From Pseudomonas promysalinigenes (lineage in GTDB: Bacteria; Pseudomonadota; Gammaproteobacteria; Pseudomonadales; Pseudomonadaceae), in contig NZ_CP077094.1 of assembly GCF_014269025.2 (NCBI RefSeq), positions 4,558,501-4,622,500 of the forward strand: a DNA stretch of 64,000 nucleotides, written 5' to 3'. The translations under genes were made by a program, and so were the position numbers. The notes beneath the pieces are model-generated. The model was not told where the DNA came from. It did no database searches and was given only the letters and a program-made list of their open reading frames with translations. This document shows positions 1 through 9,228 of the stretch, piece by piece (the stretch's first letter is position 1; the number at the start of each line of letters is the position of its first letter).

Positions 1-21
1 CAGAACTGCAGGACCCGCGCT

Positions 22-1779
22 TCAGAGCGGCTGGTCATAGGCGGCTGCGCCGTCCTTGACGACCAGGATGTCTTCCATGATCAAGTACTGCAGGTCAGAC
101 CCGAAGAACATGTTCAGCGCATCGGTCGGCGAGCAGATCATCGGCTCGCCACGGCGATTGAGCGATGTGTTCAGCGATACGCCATTGCCTGTGAGGTCTT
201 CCAGGGCTTTCATCATGTCGTAATAGCGCGGGTTGTATTCGCGCTTGAGCACCTGGGCGCGGGAAGTGCCGTCTTCGTGGACCACTTCCGGTACACGGGT
301 CTTCCACTCTTCAGCCACTTCGAAAGTGAAAGTCATGAACGGCGCTGGATGGTCGACCTTGATCATCTGCGGTGCGACGGTGTCGAGCATCGACGGGCAG
401 AACGGTCTCCAGCGCTCGCGGAACTTGATCTGCTCGTTGATGCGATCGGCTACGCCCGGCACGCTCGGGCAACCAATGATCGAACGGCCACCCAAGGCCC
501 GCGGGCCAAACTCCATGCGGCCCTGGAACCAGGCCACCGGGTTGCCATCGACCATGATCTTGGCGATACGCTGGGGCATGTCGTCGAGCTTGCGCCATTT
601 TGGCGCGTTCGGGTGGCGAGCGCAGGCGGCGATCACGTCTTCGTTGGAGTACGAAGGGCCGAGGTAGACATGCTCCATCTTCTCGACCGGCACACCGCGG
701 GCGTGGGATACGTAAGCCGCCGCACCCACAGCGGTGCCGGCATCGCCGGAAGCCGGCTGGACGAACAGCTCCTTGACGTCGGAACGAGCGATGATCTTCT
801 GGTTGAGCTTGACGTTCAGCGCGCAGCCGCCAGCGAAGGCCAGCTTGCCGGTTTCACGCAAGGTATCGCCCAGGTAGTGATCGATCATCTGCAGGGCGAT
901 CTTTTCGAACAGCGCCTGCATGCTGGCCGCGTAGTGGATGTACGGCTCGTCGGCAATGTCGCCTTCGCGCTTGGGGCCTAGCCATTCGATCAGCTTGGGC
1001 GAGAAGTAGAAGCCTTTGCCCTTCTCTTTATGGCGGCGCAAGCCGATGACGTTGGCGTAATCGGTATTGATCACCAATTCGCCGTTTTCGAAGCTGGCCA
1101 GACGTGAGAAGTCGTACTTGCTGGCATCGCCGTACGGCGCCATGCCCATGACCTTGAATTCGCCGTCGAGCATTTCGAAGCCAAGGAATTCGGTGATCGC
1201 GCCATACAGGCCACCCAGCGAGTCCGGGTCGAAGAATTCCTTGATCTTGTGGATCTTGCCGTTTTCGCCGTAGCCGAAGAAGGTGGTGGCGTACTCACCC
1301 TTGCCATCGATGCCAAGGATTGCGGTCTTTTCCTTGAAGCCCGAGCAGTGGTAGGCGCTGGAAGCGTGGGCCAGGTGGTGTTCGACCGGTTCGATCTTGA
1401 CCTTTTTCGGGTCGAAGCCCAGCTGCTCCAGGCACCAGACGATCTTCTTGCGGTAGCGCTTGTAGCGGCGGTTGCCCATCAAAATGGCGTCCAGGGCGCG
1501 ATCCGGGGCGTACCAGTAGCGCTTGGCGTAGTGCCAACGCGCCTTGCCGAACAGGCTGATGGGAGCGAAGGGGATGGCTACCACATCGACGTCGGACGGT
1601 TTGATGCCGGCTTGCTCCAGGCAGAATTTCGCCGACTCGTAGGGCATGCGGTTCTTCGCATGTTTGTCACGCACGAAGCGCTCTTCTTCGGCGGCGGCAA
1701 CCAGCTTGCCGTCAATGTACAAGGCCGCGGAAGGGTCATGGCTAAGGGCGCCGGACAGGCCAAGAATCGTCAATGCCAA
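22..1779 (-). CDS. Carbamoyltransferase, NodU/CmcH family
   Basis: The 585-residue product has the two-part layout of NodU/CmcH O-carbamoyltransferases, which move a carbamoyl group from carbamoyl phosphate to a sugar or other hydroxyl via a carbamoyl-adenylate. The N-terminal ASKHA-type fold is shown by HHLAHASSAY (about residues 134-143, the metal/nucleotide site), GIDGKGEY and GGCALNVKLN. A YrdC-like C-terminal part carries FGPRALGGRS and NTSLNRRGEP. The start is TTG at 1779, with GAGG about 8 bases upstream; an in-frame TTG two codons later is an alternative. The gene lies on the same strand as rlmJ, 170 bp away. The acceptor is unknown; a cell-surface polysaccharide is a reasonable guess, but the neighbours that would show this lie outside the window. 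Confidence 0.88.
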   Translation of the reverse strand: MALTILGLSGALSHDPSAALYIDGKLVAAAEEERFVRDKHAKNRMPYESAKFCLEQAGIKPSDVDVVAIPFAPISLFGKARWHYAKRYWYAPDRALDAILMGNRRYKRYRKKIVWCLEQLGFDPKKVKIEPVEHHLAHASSAYHCSGFKEKTAILGIDGKGEYATTFFGYGENGKIHKIKEFFDPDSLGGLYGAITEFLGFEMLDGEFKVMGMAPYGDASKYDFSRLASFENGELVINTDYANVIGLRRHKEKGKGFYFSPKLIEWLGPKREGDIADEPYIHYAASMQALFEKIALQMIDHYLGDTLRETGKLAFAGGCALNVKLNQKIIARSDVKELFVQPASGDAGTAVGAAAYVSHARGVPVEKMEHVYLGPSYSNEDVIAACARHPNAPKWRKLDDMPQRIAKIMVDGNPVAWFQGRMEFGPRALGGRSIIGCPSVPGVADRINEQIKFRERWRPFCPSMLDTVAPQMIKVDHPAPFMTFTFEVAEEWKTRVPEVVHEDGTSRAQVLKREYNPRYYDMMKALEDLTGNGVSLNTSLNRRGEPMICSPTDALNMFFGSDLQYLIMEDILVVKDGAAAYDQPL

Positions 1780-1848
1780 GGGATTAGCCTCTTCATTCGG
1801 TAGAGATGCGCCAGCGGCCTCATGGGCGGGTGGCGGCTAAAGGGCGAG

Positions 1849-1854
1849 ATTATA
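1849..1854 (-). promoter_or_regulatory. Possible -10 box for the carbamoyltransferase gene
   Basis: A perfect TATAAT is read on the minus strand 70 bases before the TTG start. No convincing -35 hexamer lies at 16-18 bp, so this is only a candidate promoter. It would let the gene be transcribed separately from rlmJ. Confidence 0.3.
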
Positions 1855-1949
1855 ACGCAAACAATGCGCGAGACACTGCATAACCTGCGCCAGCAGGCTG
1901 GCCCTGGGCGGCAGGCGCCGCAGGGCGAGCTTGCTGGCCAAGTGCCCGA

Positions 1950-2786
1950 TTATTCGGCGATCAGCCAGTCCATGCGCCAGCTACCGGCAGTCTGCGCCAG
2001 CTCTTTGGCCAGCCAGGGCAGCAGCTCGCTCAGCTCTTGCTCAAGCCCCCAAGGCGGGTTGGCGATGGCCAGGCCCGAGCCATTGAGGCCCTGAGGGCTG
2101 TCTTGATGGTGCACGTACAGCTCCACCCGCAGCAGCTTGGGCGCGCCGGTGCTGGTCAAGTCCTGATAGAAGCGGGTCAGCGAGCGCTGATCCTTGATCG
2201 GGTACCAGATAGCCGCGACTGTCTGGCGCATACGGCCAATCGCCTCTTTCATCGCAGTGGTGCAGCGTTTGAGCTCGTCAGCCTGCTCGAATGGCGGGTC
2301 GATCAACATGATCGCGCGCTTTTCCTGCACCGGTAGCAGCGCCCGTGGCACATGCCAGCCCTCGCCCAGGTGCACCACCACGCGCGGGTCCTTTTTCATG
2401 TTCTCTTTGAGCAGCGGCCCGTCTTCGGGGTGCTTTTCGTTGAGCAGCGCCCGGTCCTGCTGGCGCATCAGCCGCCGAGCCAACTCGGGCGACCCTGGGT
2501 AGTAGCGCAACTGGCCATCGGCGTTGAGGCGCTTGATGATGCGCAAGTAGTCCGTCGCCATCGCCGGCAGATCATCACGGCCCCATAGGCGAGCCACCCC
2601 TTCAAGGTACTCGCCGGTGCGGGTCGCTTGATCACCTTGCAAATCGTAAAGGCCGAGGCCGGCGTGGGTATCGATGTAGGCGAACGGTTGTTCTTTGCGC
2701 GACATCAGGGCGATGAGGCGGGTCAGCACGATGTGCTTGAGAACGTCGGCGTGATTGCCGGCGTGGAAGGCGTGACGATAGTTCAT
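1950..2786 (-). CDS. rlmJ: 23S rRNA (adenine(2030)-N6)-methyltransferase RlmJ
   Basis: The 278-residue protein begins MNYRHAFHAGNHADVLKH, the hallmark N-terminus of RlmJ, and is close to the E. coli length (about 280). It is expected to N6-methylate A2030 of 23S rRNA before subunit assembly, using SAM. The amino-methyltransferase motif IV is present as LIDPPFEQ at about residue 164, and YPGSPELA lies in the substrate region. The ATG at 2786 has AGGAG five bases upstream. It stands alone, divergent from the small gene at 2931. Confidence 0.95.
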   Translation of the reverse strand: MNYRHAFHAGNHADVLKHIVLTRLIALMSRKEQPFAYIDTHAGLGLYDLQGDQATRTGEYLEGVARLWGRDDLPAMATDYLRIIKRLNADGQLRYYPGSPELARRLMRQQDRALLNEKHPEDGPLLKENMKKDPRVVVHLGEGWHVPRALLPVQEKRAIMLIDPPFEQADELKRCTTAMKEAIGRMRQTVAAIWYPIKDQRSLTRFYQDLTSTGAPKLLRVELYVHHQDSPQGLNGSGLAIANPPWGLEQELSELLPWLAKELAQTAGSWRMDWLIAE

Positions 2787-2930
2787 GGCAACTCCTGCGC
2801 GGACGGCAAGTTTACCCGTTCATGGTGACGGCGTCAGGTGCTCCCCGTCCTGACCGGGACCCAATTCCAGCTCCGACCGCCGACCAGCGCTGCTGATACT
2901 CAAGCCTCCTACCAACCAGGAGTACCTGAA

Positions 2931-3197
2931 ATGAAAGCCTCCATCAAAGCAGACGTGAATGGCACTGAAGTCAAACTCCACGGTGTACTGGGTATCACCA
3001 ATGCCCCGTACACAGCAGTCGTGGAACTGACCAGGCCAGGCAACGTCATCGAAAACCGAGTGGTCTCCAGCTCCGGCGACACCACCTGGCAACTGACCCT
3101 GCAGGACTGTGAACCCGGCGAATACAGGGCATTGATCCGCCCTCGCGAGGAAAAGGCGTTCGAAGCAACGCTGTGCAAGTTCGCCGTTGCCAACTGA
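2931..3197 (+). CDS. Small conserved-looking protein of unknown function
   Basis: An 88-residue protein starts at the ATG at 2931, which has AGGAG about 7 bases upstream; the longer reading from 2838 has no ribosome binding site. The sequence alternates hydrophobic and polar residues (for example TAVVELTRPG and TTWQLTLQDC), as in a small beta-sandwich. It has no signal peptide, membrane segment or catalytic motif that I can recognise. A strong hairpin follows it, so it looks monocistronic. I do not recognise the family. Confidence 0.7.
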   Translation: MKASIKADVNGTEVKLHGVLGITNAPYTAVVELTRPGNVIENRVVSSSGDTTWQLTLQDCEPGEYRALIRPREEKAFEATLCKFAVAN

Positions 3198-3207
3198 GCG
3201 CTCTAAA

Positions 3208-3238
3208 GCAGCCGACGGCATTGACTGCCGTCGGCTGC
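3208..3238. terminator. Bidirectional terminator-like hairpin
   Basis: A perfect 13-bp stem (3208-3220 with 3226-3238, loop TTGAC) lies between the convergent ends of the small gene and putP. Only a short T/A run flanks it (TTTAG on the minus side), so termination strength is uncertain. Confidence 0.6.
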
Positions 3239-3245
3239 AATCACG

Positions 3246-4724
3246 TCACTTCTCGGCGTGGTACGCAGCATCCGCTGCTGCGAAACGCGCAGCCATGGAC
3301 TTCGAAGGACTACCCAGCTTGCTCACCGCCACGATAGCGATACTGGCGAACAGGAAGCCTGGGATGATTTCGTAAAGGCCTAGGGTGTCGAAATTCTTCC
3401 ACAGGATCACGGTCAGCGCGCCAACCACGATACCTGCCAGCGCACCGTTGCGAGTCATACCTTTCCACAGGACCGAGATCAGTACCACTGGGCCGAACGC
3501 TGCGCCGAAGCCGGCCCAAGCGTATGCAACCAGACCCAGCACGCGGTTTTCCGGGTTAGCAGCCATGGCAATGGCGATCAGAGCAACGGCGAGCACCATG
3601 AAGCGGCCTACCCAGACCAGCTCACGCTGAGATGCACCCTTGCGCAGGAAGGCTTTGTAGAAGTCCTCGGTCAATGCACTGGAGCAAACCAGCAACTGGC
3701 AGCTGAGGGTACTCATCACCGCCGCCAGGATGGCCGACAGCAGCACACCAGCGATCCATGGGTTGAACAGGATCTTGGCAAGCTCGATGAACACGCGCTC
3801 ATGGTTTTCGGTGACCGGGCCTGCCTGATCCGGATGGGCAGAGAAGTAGGCGATACCGAAGAAGCCCACGGCGCAGGTGCCAGCCAGGCACAGGATCATC
3901 CAGGTCATGGAGATACGGCGAGCCTTGGCGATGGATTTCACCGAGTCGGCAGCCATGAAACGCGCCAGGATGTGAGGTTGGCCAAAGTAGCCCAGACCCC
4001 AGCCCAACAGCGAGATGATGCCGATGAAGGTGGCGCCTTTGAACATATCGAAATTGGCCGGGTTCTGCGCTTCGATGGCCATGAAGGTGGTATCGAAACC
4101 ACCGGTCGAGATCAGCACGATCACCGGAGTGAGGATCAACGCAAAGATCATCAACGATGCCTGCACGGTGTCGGTCCAGCTCACCGCAAGGAAACCACCG
4201 ATGAAGGTGTAGGCGATGGTGGCTGCGGCCCCTGCCCACAGAGCGGTTTCGTACGACATGCCGAAAGTGCTCTCGAACAGACGAGCGCCAGCAACGATGC
4301 CAGAAGCACAGTAAATGGTGAAGAACACCAGAATCACGATGGCCGAGATGATCCGCAGCAAGCCACTGGCATCTTCAAACCGGCTGGAGAAATAATCTGG
4401 CAGCGTCAACGCATCACCGTTGTGCTCGGTCTGCACGCGCAGACGGCCGGCGACGAACAACCAGTTCAGATAGGCACCAACGGTCAGGCCGATGGCAATC
4501 CAGGCCTCGGAAAGGCCGGCGAAGTAGATGGCACCCGGCAGGCCCATCAGCAGCCAACCGCTCATGTCGGAAGCGCCAGCCGAGAGTGCGGTAACCACAC
4601 TGCCCAGGCTGCGTCCGCCAAGAATGTAATCGGAAAGGTTCTTTGTGGACCGATAAGCGGCGAAACCGATCAGTACCATAACCGCGATATAGATCACGAA
4701 AGTGATCGTTAGTGGATTGCCCAT
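3246..4724 (-). CDS. putP: Sodium/proline symporter PutP
   Basis: This 492-residue, very hydrophobic SSF-family symporter (about 13 membrane helices expected) imports proline with Na+ across the inner membrane. The sodium/proline site in helix 2 is clear: GASDMSGWLLMGLPGA at about residues 50-65, matching the Asp55/Ser57 region of E. coli PutP (502 residues). The signature GWGLGYFGQPHILARFMA is also present. It is divergent from putA across a 358-bp control region full of GTTGCA hexamers, so joint repression by PutA is likely. The start is ATG at 4724; the ribosome binding site is weak. Confidence 0.96.
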   Translation of the reverse strand: MGNPLTITFVIYIAVMVLIGFAAYRSTKNLSDYILGGRSLGSVVTALSAGASDMSGWLLMGLPGAIYFAGLSEAWIAIGLTVGAYLNWLFVAGRLRVQTEHNGDALTLPDYFSSRFEDASGLLRIISAIVILVFFTIYCASGIVAGARLFESTFGMSYETALWAGAAATIAYTFIGGFLAVSWTDTVQASLMIFALILTPVIVLISTGGFDTTFMAIEAQNPANFDMFKGATFIGIISLLGWGLGYFGQPHILARFMAADSVKSIAKARRISMTWMILCLAGTCAVGFFGIAYFSAHPDQAGPVTENHERVFIELAKILFNPWIAGVLLSAILAAVMSTLSCQLLVCSSALTEDFYKAFLRKGASQRELVWVGRFMVLAVALIAIAMAANPENRVLGLVAYAWAGFGAAFGPVVLISVLWKGMTRNGALAGIVVGALTVILWKNFDTLGLYEIIPGFLFASIAIVAVSKLGSPSKSMAARFAAADAAYHAEK

Positions 4725-4775
4725 GCGTGTGCCCTGGCGTTTGTTTTTATGTCATGCGCAACCTTCGCGAAGTCG

Positions 4776-5012
4776 GTTGCACCCAGGCCGCGAATCCTAT
4801 GCAACAACGCAAACCCGGTGCAACCCTTTTTCATTTGACAGTTGCACCCGGCCGTACCCTTTAGGAAAAATCCTGTTTCTTGCTTCTTTTTGGAGCAAAA
4901 GAGCGCCTACATAGAAGAAAACGCACCATAAAGGATTCTTTTCACACGGTAGGAAATCGCCTCAGACGAGTTGCACCTTTTCTTGTGAAAAAACGGGTTG
5001 CACCTGGTTGCA
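4776..5012. promoter_or_regulatory. put control region: seven GTTGCA PutA-operator hexamers
   Basis: The putP-putA intergenic region (4725-5082) has seven copies of GTTGCA. Plus-strand copies are at 4776, 4841, 4970, 4997 and 5007; minus-strand copies are at 4800-4805 and 4819-4824. Most sit in a longer GGTTGCACC context. GTTGCA is the hexamer bound by the ribbon-helix-helix domain of PutA in E. coli, and P. putida PutA is known to repress put genes without proline. The copies form a putP-proximal group of four and a putA-proximal group of three. Confidence 0.75.
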
Positions 5013-5082
5013 CCCGAAATCTCCTACAGATAATCTTGATGCCAGCTTAAGCCACAGCCGTGGCAATAATGAGGATAAGAAA

Positions 5083-8000
5083 TTGGCGACGACCACCCTT
5101 GGGGTCAAACTCGATGACCCGACCCGCGAACGACTCAAAGCAGCTGCGCAATCGATCGATCGCACGCCGCATTGGTTGATCAAGCAAGCGATCTTCAATT
5201 ATCTGGAGAAGCTAGAGGGTGGTGCCACTTTGACCGAGCTTAACGGCCATGCAAACAGCTTGGTTGACGATGCCGGGGAAGTCCAGCCAGACCACGCCCA
5301 CCAGTGCTTCCTCGAATTTGCCGAAAGCATTCTGCCGCAGTCGGTATTGCGCTCGGCGATCACCGCCGCTTATCGCCGCCCTGAGCAGGAAGTGGTGCCG
5401 ATGCTTCTTGAGCAGGCGCGCCTTAGCACTGCCCAGGCGGAAGCGACCAACAAGCTGGCCGCAAGCATTGCCGAGAAACTGCGCAATCAGAAGAGCGCTG
5501 GCGGCCGTGCTGGCATCGTCCAGGGCCTGCTGCAAGAGTTCTCGCTGTCGTCTCAGGAAGGCGTGGCGCTGATGTGCCTGGCCGAGGCGCTGCTGCGCAT
5601 CCCTGACAAGGGCACCCGCGACGCCCTTATTCGCGACAAGATCAGTAACGGCAACTGGCAGCCACACCTGGGCAACAGCCCGTCGCTATTCGTCAACGCC
5701 GCCACCTGGGGCCTGCTGCTGACCGGCAAACTGGTTTCCACCCACAACGAAACGGGCCTGAGCTCCTCGCTGACGCGCATCATCGGTAAAAGTGGCGAGC
5801 CGATGATCCGTAAGGGTGTCGACATGGCGATGCGCCTGATGGGCGAGCAGTTCGTCACCGGTGAAACCATCGCCGAAGCCCTGGCCAATGCCAGCCGCTT
5901 CGAGGCCAAGGGCTTCCGCTACTCCTACGACATGCTTGGCGAAGCCGCACTGACCGAGCACGACGCGCAGAAATATCTGGCCTCTTATGAGCAGGCGATC
6001 CATTCGATCGGCAAAGCGTCCCATGGCCGCGGCATCTATGAAGGCCCAGGTATCTCCATCAAGCTTTCGGCACTGCACCCGCGCTACAGCCGCGCCCAGT
6101 ACGAGCGCGTGATGGAAGAGTTGTACCCACGCCTGCTGTCGCTAACCCTGCTGGCCAAGCAATACGACATTGGCCTTAACATCGACGCCGAAGAAGCCGA
6201 CCGCCTGGAGCTGTCCCTGGACCTGCTCGAGCGCCTGTGCTTCGAGCCAAGTTTGGCAGGCTGGAATGGTATCGGCTTCGTGATCCAGGCTTACCAGAAG
6301 CGCTGCCCGTATGTGATCGACTACGTCATCGACCTGGCCAAGCGCAGCCGTCATCGCCTGATGATCCGCCTGGTAAAAGGCGCGTACTGGGACAGCGAAA
6401 TCAAGCGTGCACAGGTCGAAGGCCTGGAAGGCTACCCGGTCTACACCCGCAAGGTGTACACCGACGTTTCTTACGTCGCCTGCGCTCGCAAGCTGCTGGC
6501 CGTGCCGGAGGCGATCTACCCACAGTTCGCGACCCACAACGCCCATACCCTATCGGCGATCTACCATATTGCTGGCCAGAACTACTACCCAGGTCAATAT
6601 GAGTTCCAGTGCTTGCACGGCATGGGTGAGCCCCTCTACGAGCAAGTTGTAGGCAAGGTGGCAGATGGCAAGCTGAACCGCCCTTGCCGGGTATACGCAC
6701 CGGTCGGCACCCACGAAACCCTGCTGGCCTACCTGGTTCGTCGCCTGCTGGAAAACGGCGCCAACACCTCGTTCGTCAACCGCATCGCCGACCATTCCAT
6801 CTCCATCCAGGAATTGGTCGCCGACCCAGTTGCCAGCATCGAGCGCATGGGTACTCAGGAGGGCGGCATCGGCCTGCCGCATCCGCGCATTGCGCTGCCG
6901 CGCGAGCTCTACGGCACCGACCGCGCCAACTCCGCCGGCATCGACATGGCCAACGAACATCGCCTGGCATCGCTGTCCTGCGCCATGCTGGCCACCGCTC
7001 AGAACGACTGGAAAGCCACTCCGATGCTGGCCTGCGCCGCCAGCGAAACAGCTGCCGTCGCCGTGTTGAACCCTGCAGACCACCGCGACGTGGTGGGCCA
7101 CGTGCAGGAAGCCACCGTCGCCGACGTCGACAATGCCATCCAGTGCGCACTGAACGCCGCGCCGATTTGGCAGGCCACGCCCCCGGCCGAGCGCGCAGCC
7201 ATCTTGGAGCGCACCGCCGACCTGATGGAGGCTGAAATACAGCCGTTGATGGGCCTGCTCATCCGCGAAGCGGGCAAAACGTTCGCCAACGCCATCGCCG
7301 AAGTGCGTGAAGCCGTAGATTTTCTGCGCTACTACGCGGTGCAGGCCCGTAATGACTTCAGCAACGACGCCCACCGCCCGCTGGGCCCGGTGGTGTGCAT
7401 CAGCCCGTGGAACTTCCCACTGGCCATCTTCACCGGCCAAGTGGCTGCAGCACTGGCTGCCGGCAACCCGGTACTGGCCAAGCCTGCCGAGCAGACTCCG
7501 CTGATCGCCGCCCAGGCTGTGCGCCTGCTGCTCGAGGCAGGCATCCCGGAAGGCGTGCTGCAACTGCTCCCAGGACGTGGCGAAACCGTCGGTGCCGGCC
7601 TGGTCGGTGACGAGCGCGTCAAAGGTGTGATGTTCACCGGCTCCACCGAAGTGGCCCGGCTGCTGCAGCGCAATGTCGCCGGCCGCCTGGACAACCAAGG
7701 CCGTCCGATCCCGCTGATCGCCGAAACCGGTGGCCAGAACGCGATGATCGTCGACTCGTCGGCGCTGACCGAACAGGTGGTGATCGACGTGGTGTCTTCG
7801 GCCTTCGACAGCGCCGGCCAGCGCTGCTCGGCGCTGCGGGTGCTGTGCCTGCAGGAAGACTCCGCCGACCGCGTGATCGAAATGCTCAAGGGCGCCATGG
7901 CCGAAAGCCGTCTGGGTTGCCCAGACCGCCTGGCCGTGGACATTGGCCCGGTAATCGACGGCGAAGCCAAGGCTGGTATCGAGAAGCACATCCAAGGCAT

Positions 8001-9036
8001 GCGCGATAAAGGCCGCGCGGTGTATCAGGTGGCGATCGCCGATGCTGCCGAAATCAAACGCGGCACCTTCGTGATGCCGACCCTGATCGAACTGGAAAGC
8101 TTCGATGAGCTCAAGCGTGAAATCTTCGGCCCTGTCCTGCACGTGGTGCGTTACAACCGCCGCAACCTCGATCAACTGATCGAGCAGATCAACGCATCCG
8201 GCTATGGCCTGACCCTCGGTGTTCATACCCGCATCGACGAAACCATCGCCAAGGTGGTTGAGACTGCCAATGCCGGCAACATGTACGTCAACCGCAACAT
8301 CGTTGGCGCCGTGGTCGGCGTGCAGCCCTTCGGTGGCGAAGGCCTGTCCGGCACCGGCCCGAAAGCCGGCGGCCCGCTGTACCTGTACCGCCTGCTGTCG
8401 ACCCGCCCGGCCGACGCGATTGGCCGGCATTTCCAGCAGGCCGATGGCCAAAGCCAGCCAGACCGCGCCTTGCATGAGCAGTTGGTCAAGCCGCTGCACA
8501 GCTTGAAGGCATGGGCGCAGAGCAACCAAAACGCTGACCTGGCTACGCTGTGCGAACAGTTCGCCAGCCAATCGCAGAGCGGTATCGCCCGTCTCTTGCC
8601 AGGCCCTACCGGCGAGCGCAACAGCTACACCATCCTGCCGCGCGAACATGTGCTGTGCCTGGCGGACAACGAGGCCGACCTGCTGGCGCAGTTGGCTGCC
8701 GTGCTGGCTGTGGGCAGCTCGGCGGTATGGGTGGACGGCGAGCCAGGCAAGGCCCTGCGCGGCCGCTTGCCGAAGGAGCTGCAGGCCAAGGTCAAGCTGG
8801 TGAGCGACTGGAGCAAGGATGAAGTGGCATTCGACGCTGTCATCCACCACGGCGACTCGGACCAACTGCGCGGCGTGTGCCAGCAAGTGGCCAAGCGTGC
8901 CGGGGCGATCGTGGGTGTGCATGGGTTGTCCAGTGGCGACCACCAGATTTCCCTGGAGCGCCTGGTGATCGAGCGAGCGGTGAGTGTGAATACAGCGGCG
9001 GCGGGCGGTAACGCCAGCTTGATGACCATTGGCTGA
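5083..9036 (+). CDS. putA: Trifunctional proline dehydrogenase / P5C dehydrogenase / repressor PutA
   Basis: PutA oxidises proline to glutamate at the membrane and represses put genes when proline is absent. I take the TTG at 5083 as the start (GAGG about 8 bases upstream), giving 1317 residues, the usual P. putida length; a longer reading from 5008 would run into the operator hexamers. Order of parts: ribbon-helix-helix domain (about 1-47), FAD proline dehydrogenase (about 200-600, with RLVKGAYWDSEIKRAQ), then aldehyde dehydrogenase (about 640-1120) with ISPWNFPLAIFTG, Glu881 in AETGGQN and nucleophile Cys915 in GQRCSALR. A C-terminal domain of about 170 residues follows, as in long-type PutA proteins. 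It ends at a strong terminator. Confidence 0.97.
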   Translation: MATTTLGVKLDDPTRERLKAAAQSIDRTPHWLIKQAIFNYLEKLEGGATLTELNGHANSLVDDAGEVQPDHAHQCFLEFAESILPQSVLRSAITAAYRRPEQEVVPMLLEQARLSTAQAEATNKLAASIAEKLRNQKSAGGRAGIVQGLLQEFSLSSQEGVALMCLAEALLRIPDKGTRDALIRDKISNGNWQPHLGNSPSLFVNAATWGLLLTGKLVSTHNETGLSSSLTRIIGKSGEPMIRKGVDMAMRLMGEQFVTGETIAEALANASRFEAKGFRYSYDMLGEAALTEHDAQKYLASYEQAIHSIGKASHGRGIYEGPGISIKLSALHPRYSRAQYERVMEELYPRLLSLTLLAKQYDIGLNIDAEEADRLELSLDLLERLCFEPSLAGWNGIGFVIQAYQKRCPYVIDYVIDLAKRSRHRLMIRLVKGAYWDSEIKRAQVEGLEGYPVYTRKVYTDVSYVACARKLLAVPEAIYPQFATHNAHTLSAIYHIAGQNYYPGQYEFQCLHGMGEPLYEQVVGKVADGKLNRPCRVYAPVGTHETLLAYLVRRLLENGANTSFVNRIADHSISIQELVADPVASIERMGTQEGGIGLPHPRIALPRELYGTDRANSAGIDMANEHRLASLSCAMLATAQNDWKATPMLACAASETAAVAVLNPADHRDVVGHVQEATVADVDNAIQCALNAAPIWQATPPAERAAILERTADLMEAEIQPLMGLLIREAGKTFANAIAEVREAVDFLRYYAVQARNDFSNDAHRPLGPVVCISPWNFPLAIFTGQVAAALAAGNPVLAKPAEQTPLIAAQAVRLLLEAGIPEGVLQLLPGRGETVGAGLVGDERVKGVMFTGSTEVARLLQRNVAGRLDNQGRPIPLIAETGGQNAMIVDSSALTEQVVIDVVSSAFDSAGQRCSALRVLCLQEDSADRVIEMLKGAMAESRLGCPDRLAVDIGPVIDGEAKAGIEKHIQGMRDKGRAVYQVAIADAAEIKRGTFVMPTLIELESFDELKREIFGPVLHVVRYNRRNLDQLIEQINASGYGLTLGVHTRIDETIAKVVETANAGNMYVNRNIVGAVVGVQPFGGEGLSGTGPKAGGPLYLYRLLSTRPADAIGRHFQQADGQSQPDRALHEQLVKPLHSLKAWAQSNQNADLATLCEQFASQSQSGIARLLPGPTGERNSYTILPREHVLCLADNEADLLAQLAAVLAVGSSAVWVDGEPGKALRGRLPKELQAKVKLVSDWSKDEVAFDAVIHHGDSDQLRGVCQQVAKRAGAIVGVHGLSSGDHQISLERLVIERAVSVNTAAAGGNASLMTIG

Positions 9037-9057
9037 CGGCTGGGGTTATTGATGAAC

Positions 9058-9085
9058 AAGGAGAGCTTCGGCTCTCCTTTTTTTC
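9058..9085 (+). terminator. Rho-independent terminator of putA
   Basis: A perfect 9-bp stem (9058-9066 with 9071-9079) with a stable TTCG tetraloop is followed at once by a run of Ts. Confidence 0.92.
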
Positions 9086-9110
9086 GTCTTGAGTTTTTCT
9101 GCGCCTGCGA

Positions 9111-9195
9111 GATCGAGCGCCGCCCGCGCAGCTCGCGATGCGCCCCGCGGGCAGCGCTCGATCTCACCGGCAACGAAACAATCAAGGCAAGCACC
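9111..9195. repeat. REP-like palindromic repeat, left copy
   Basis: The segment 9111-9128 pairs with 9145-9162 (GATCGAGCGCC against GGCAGCGCTCGATC, one mismatch), making a hairpin. The stretch 9128-9195 matches 10615-10682 in the same orientation at 66 of 68 positions. This family of intergenic repeats is common in P. putida-group genomes. The two copies bound an AT-richer patch. Confidence 0.75.
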
Positions 9196-9228
9196 TATAA
9201 GCCCTGATAGCCCCTACTCGCGCTCAGG

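Noticed and set aside
5008..5082. N-terminal extension of PutA by 25 residues
   Set aside because: It begins inside a GTTGCA operator hexamer and would lengthen PutA beyond the conserved ribbon-helix-helix start; the TTG at 5083 has a good ribosome binding site.
6550..8943. A 797-codon open frame antisense to putA
   Set aside because: It is a shadow of the high-GC third codon positions of putA; no ribosome binding site, and the protein is His/Gly/Gln-rich without domains.
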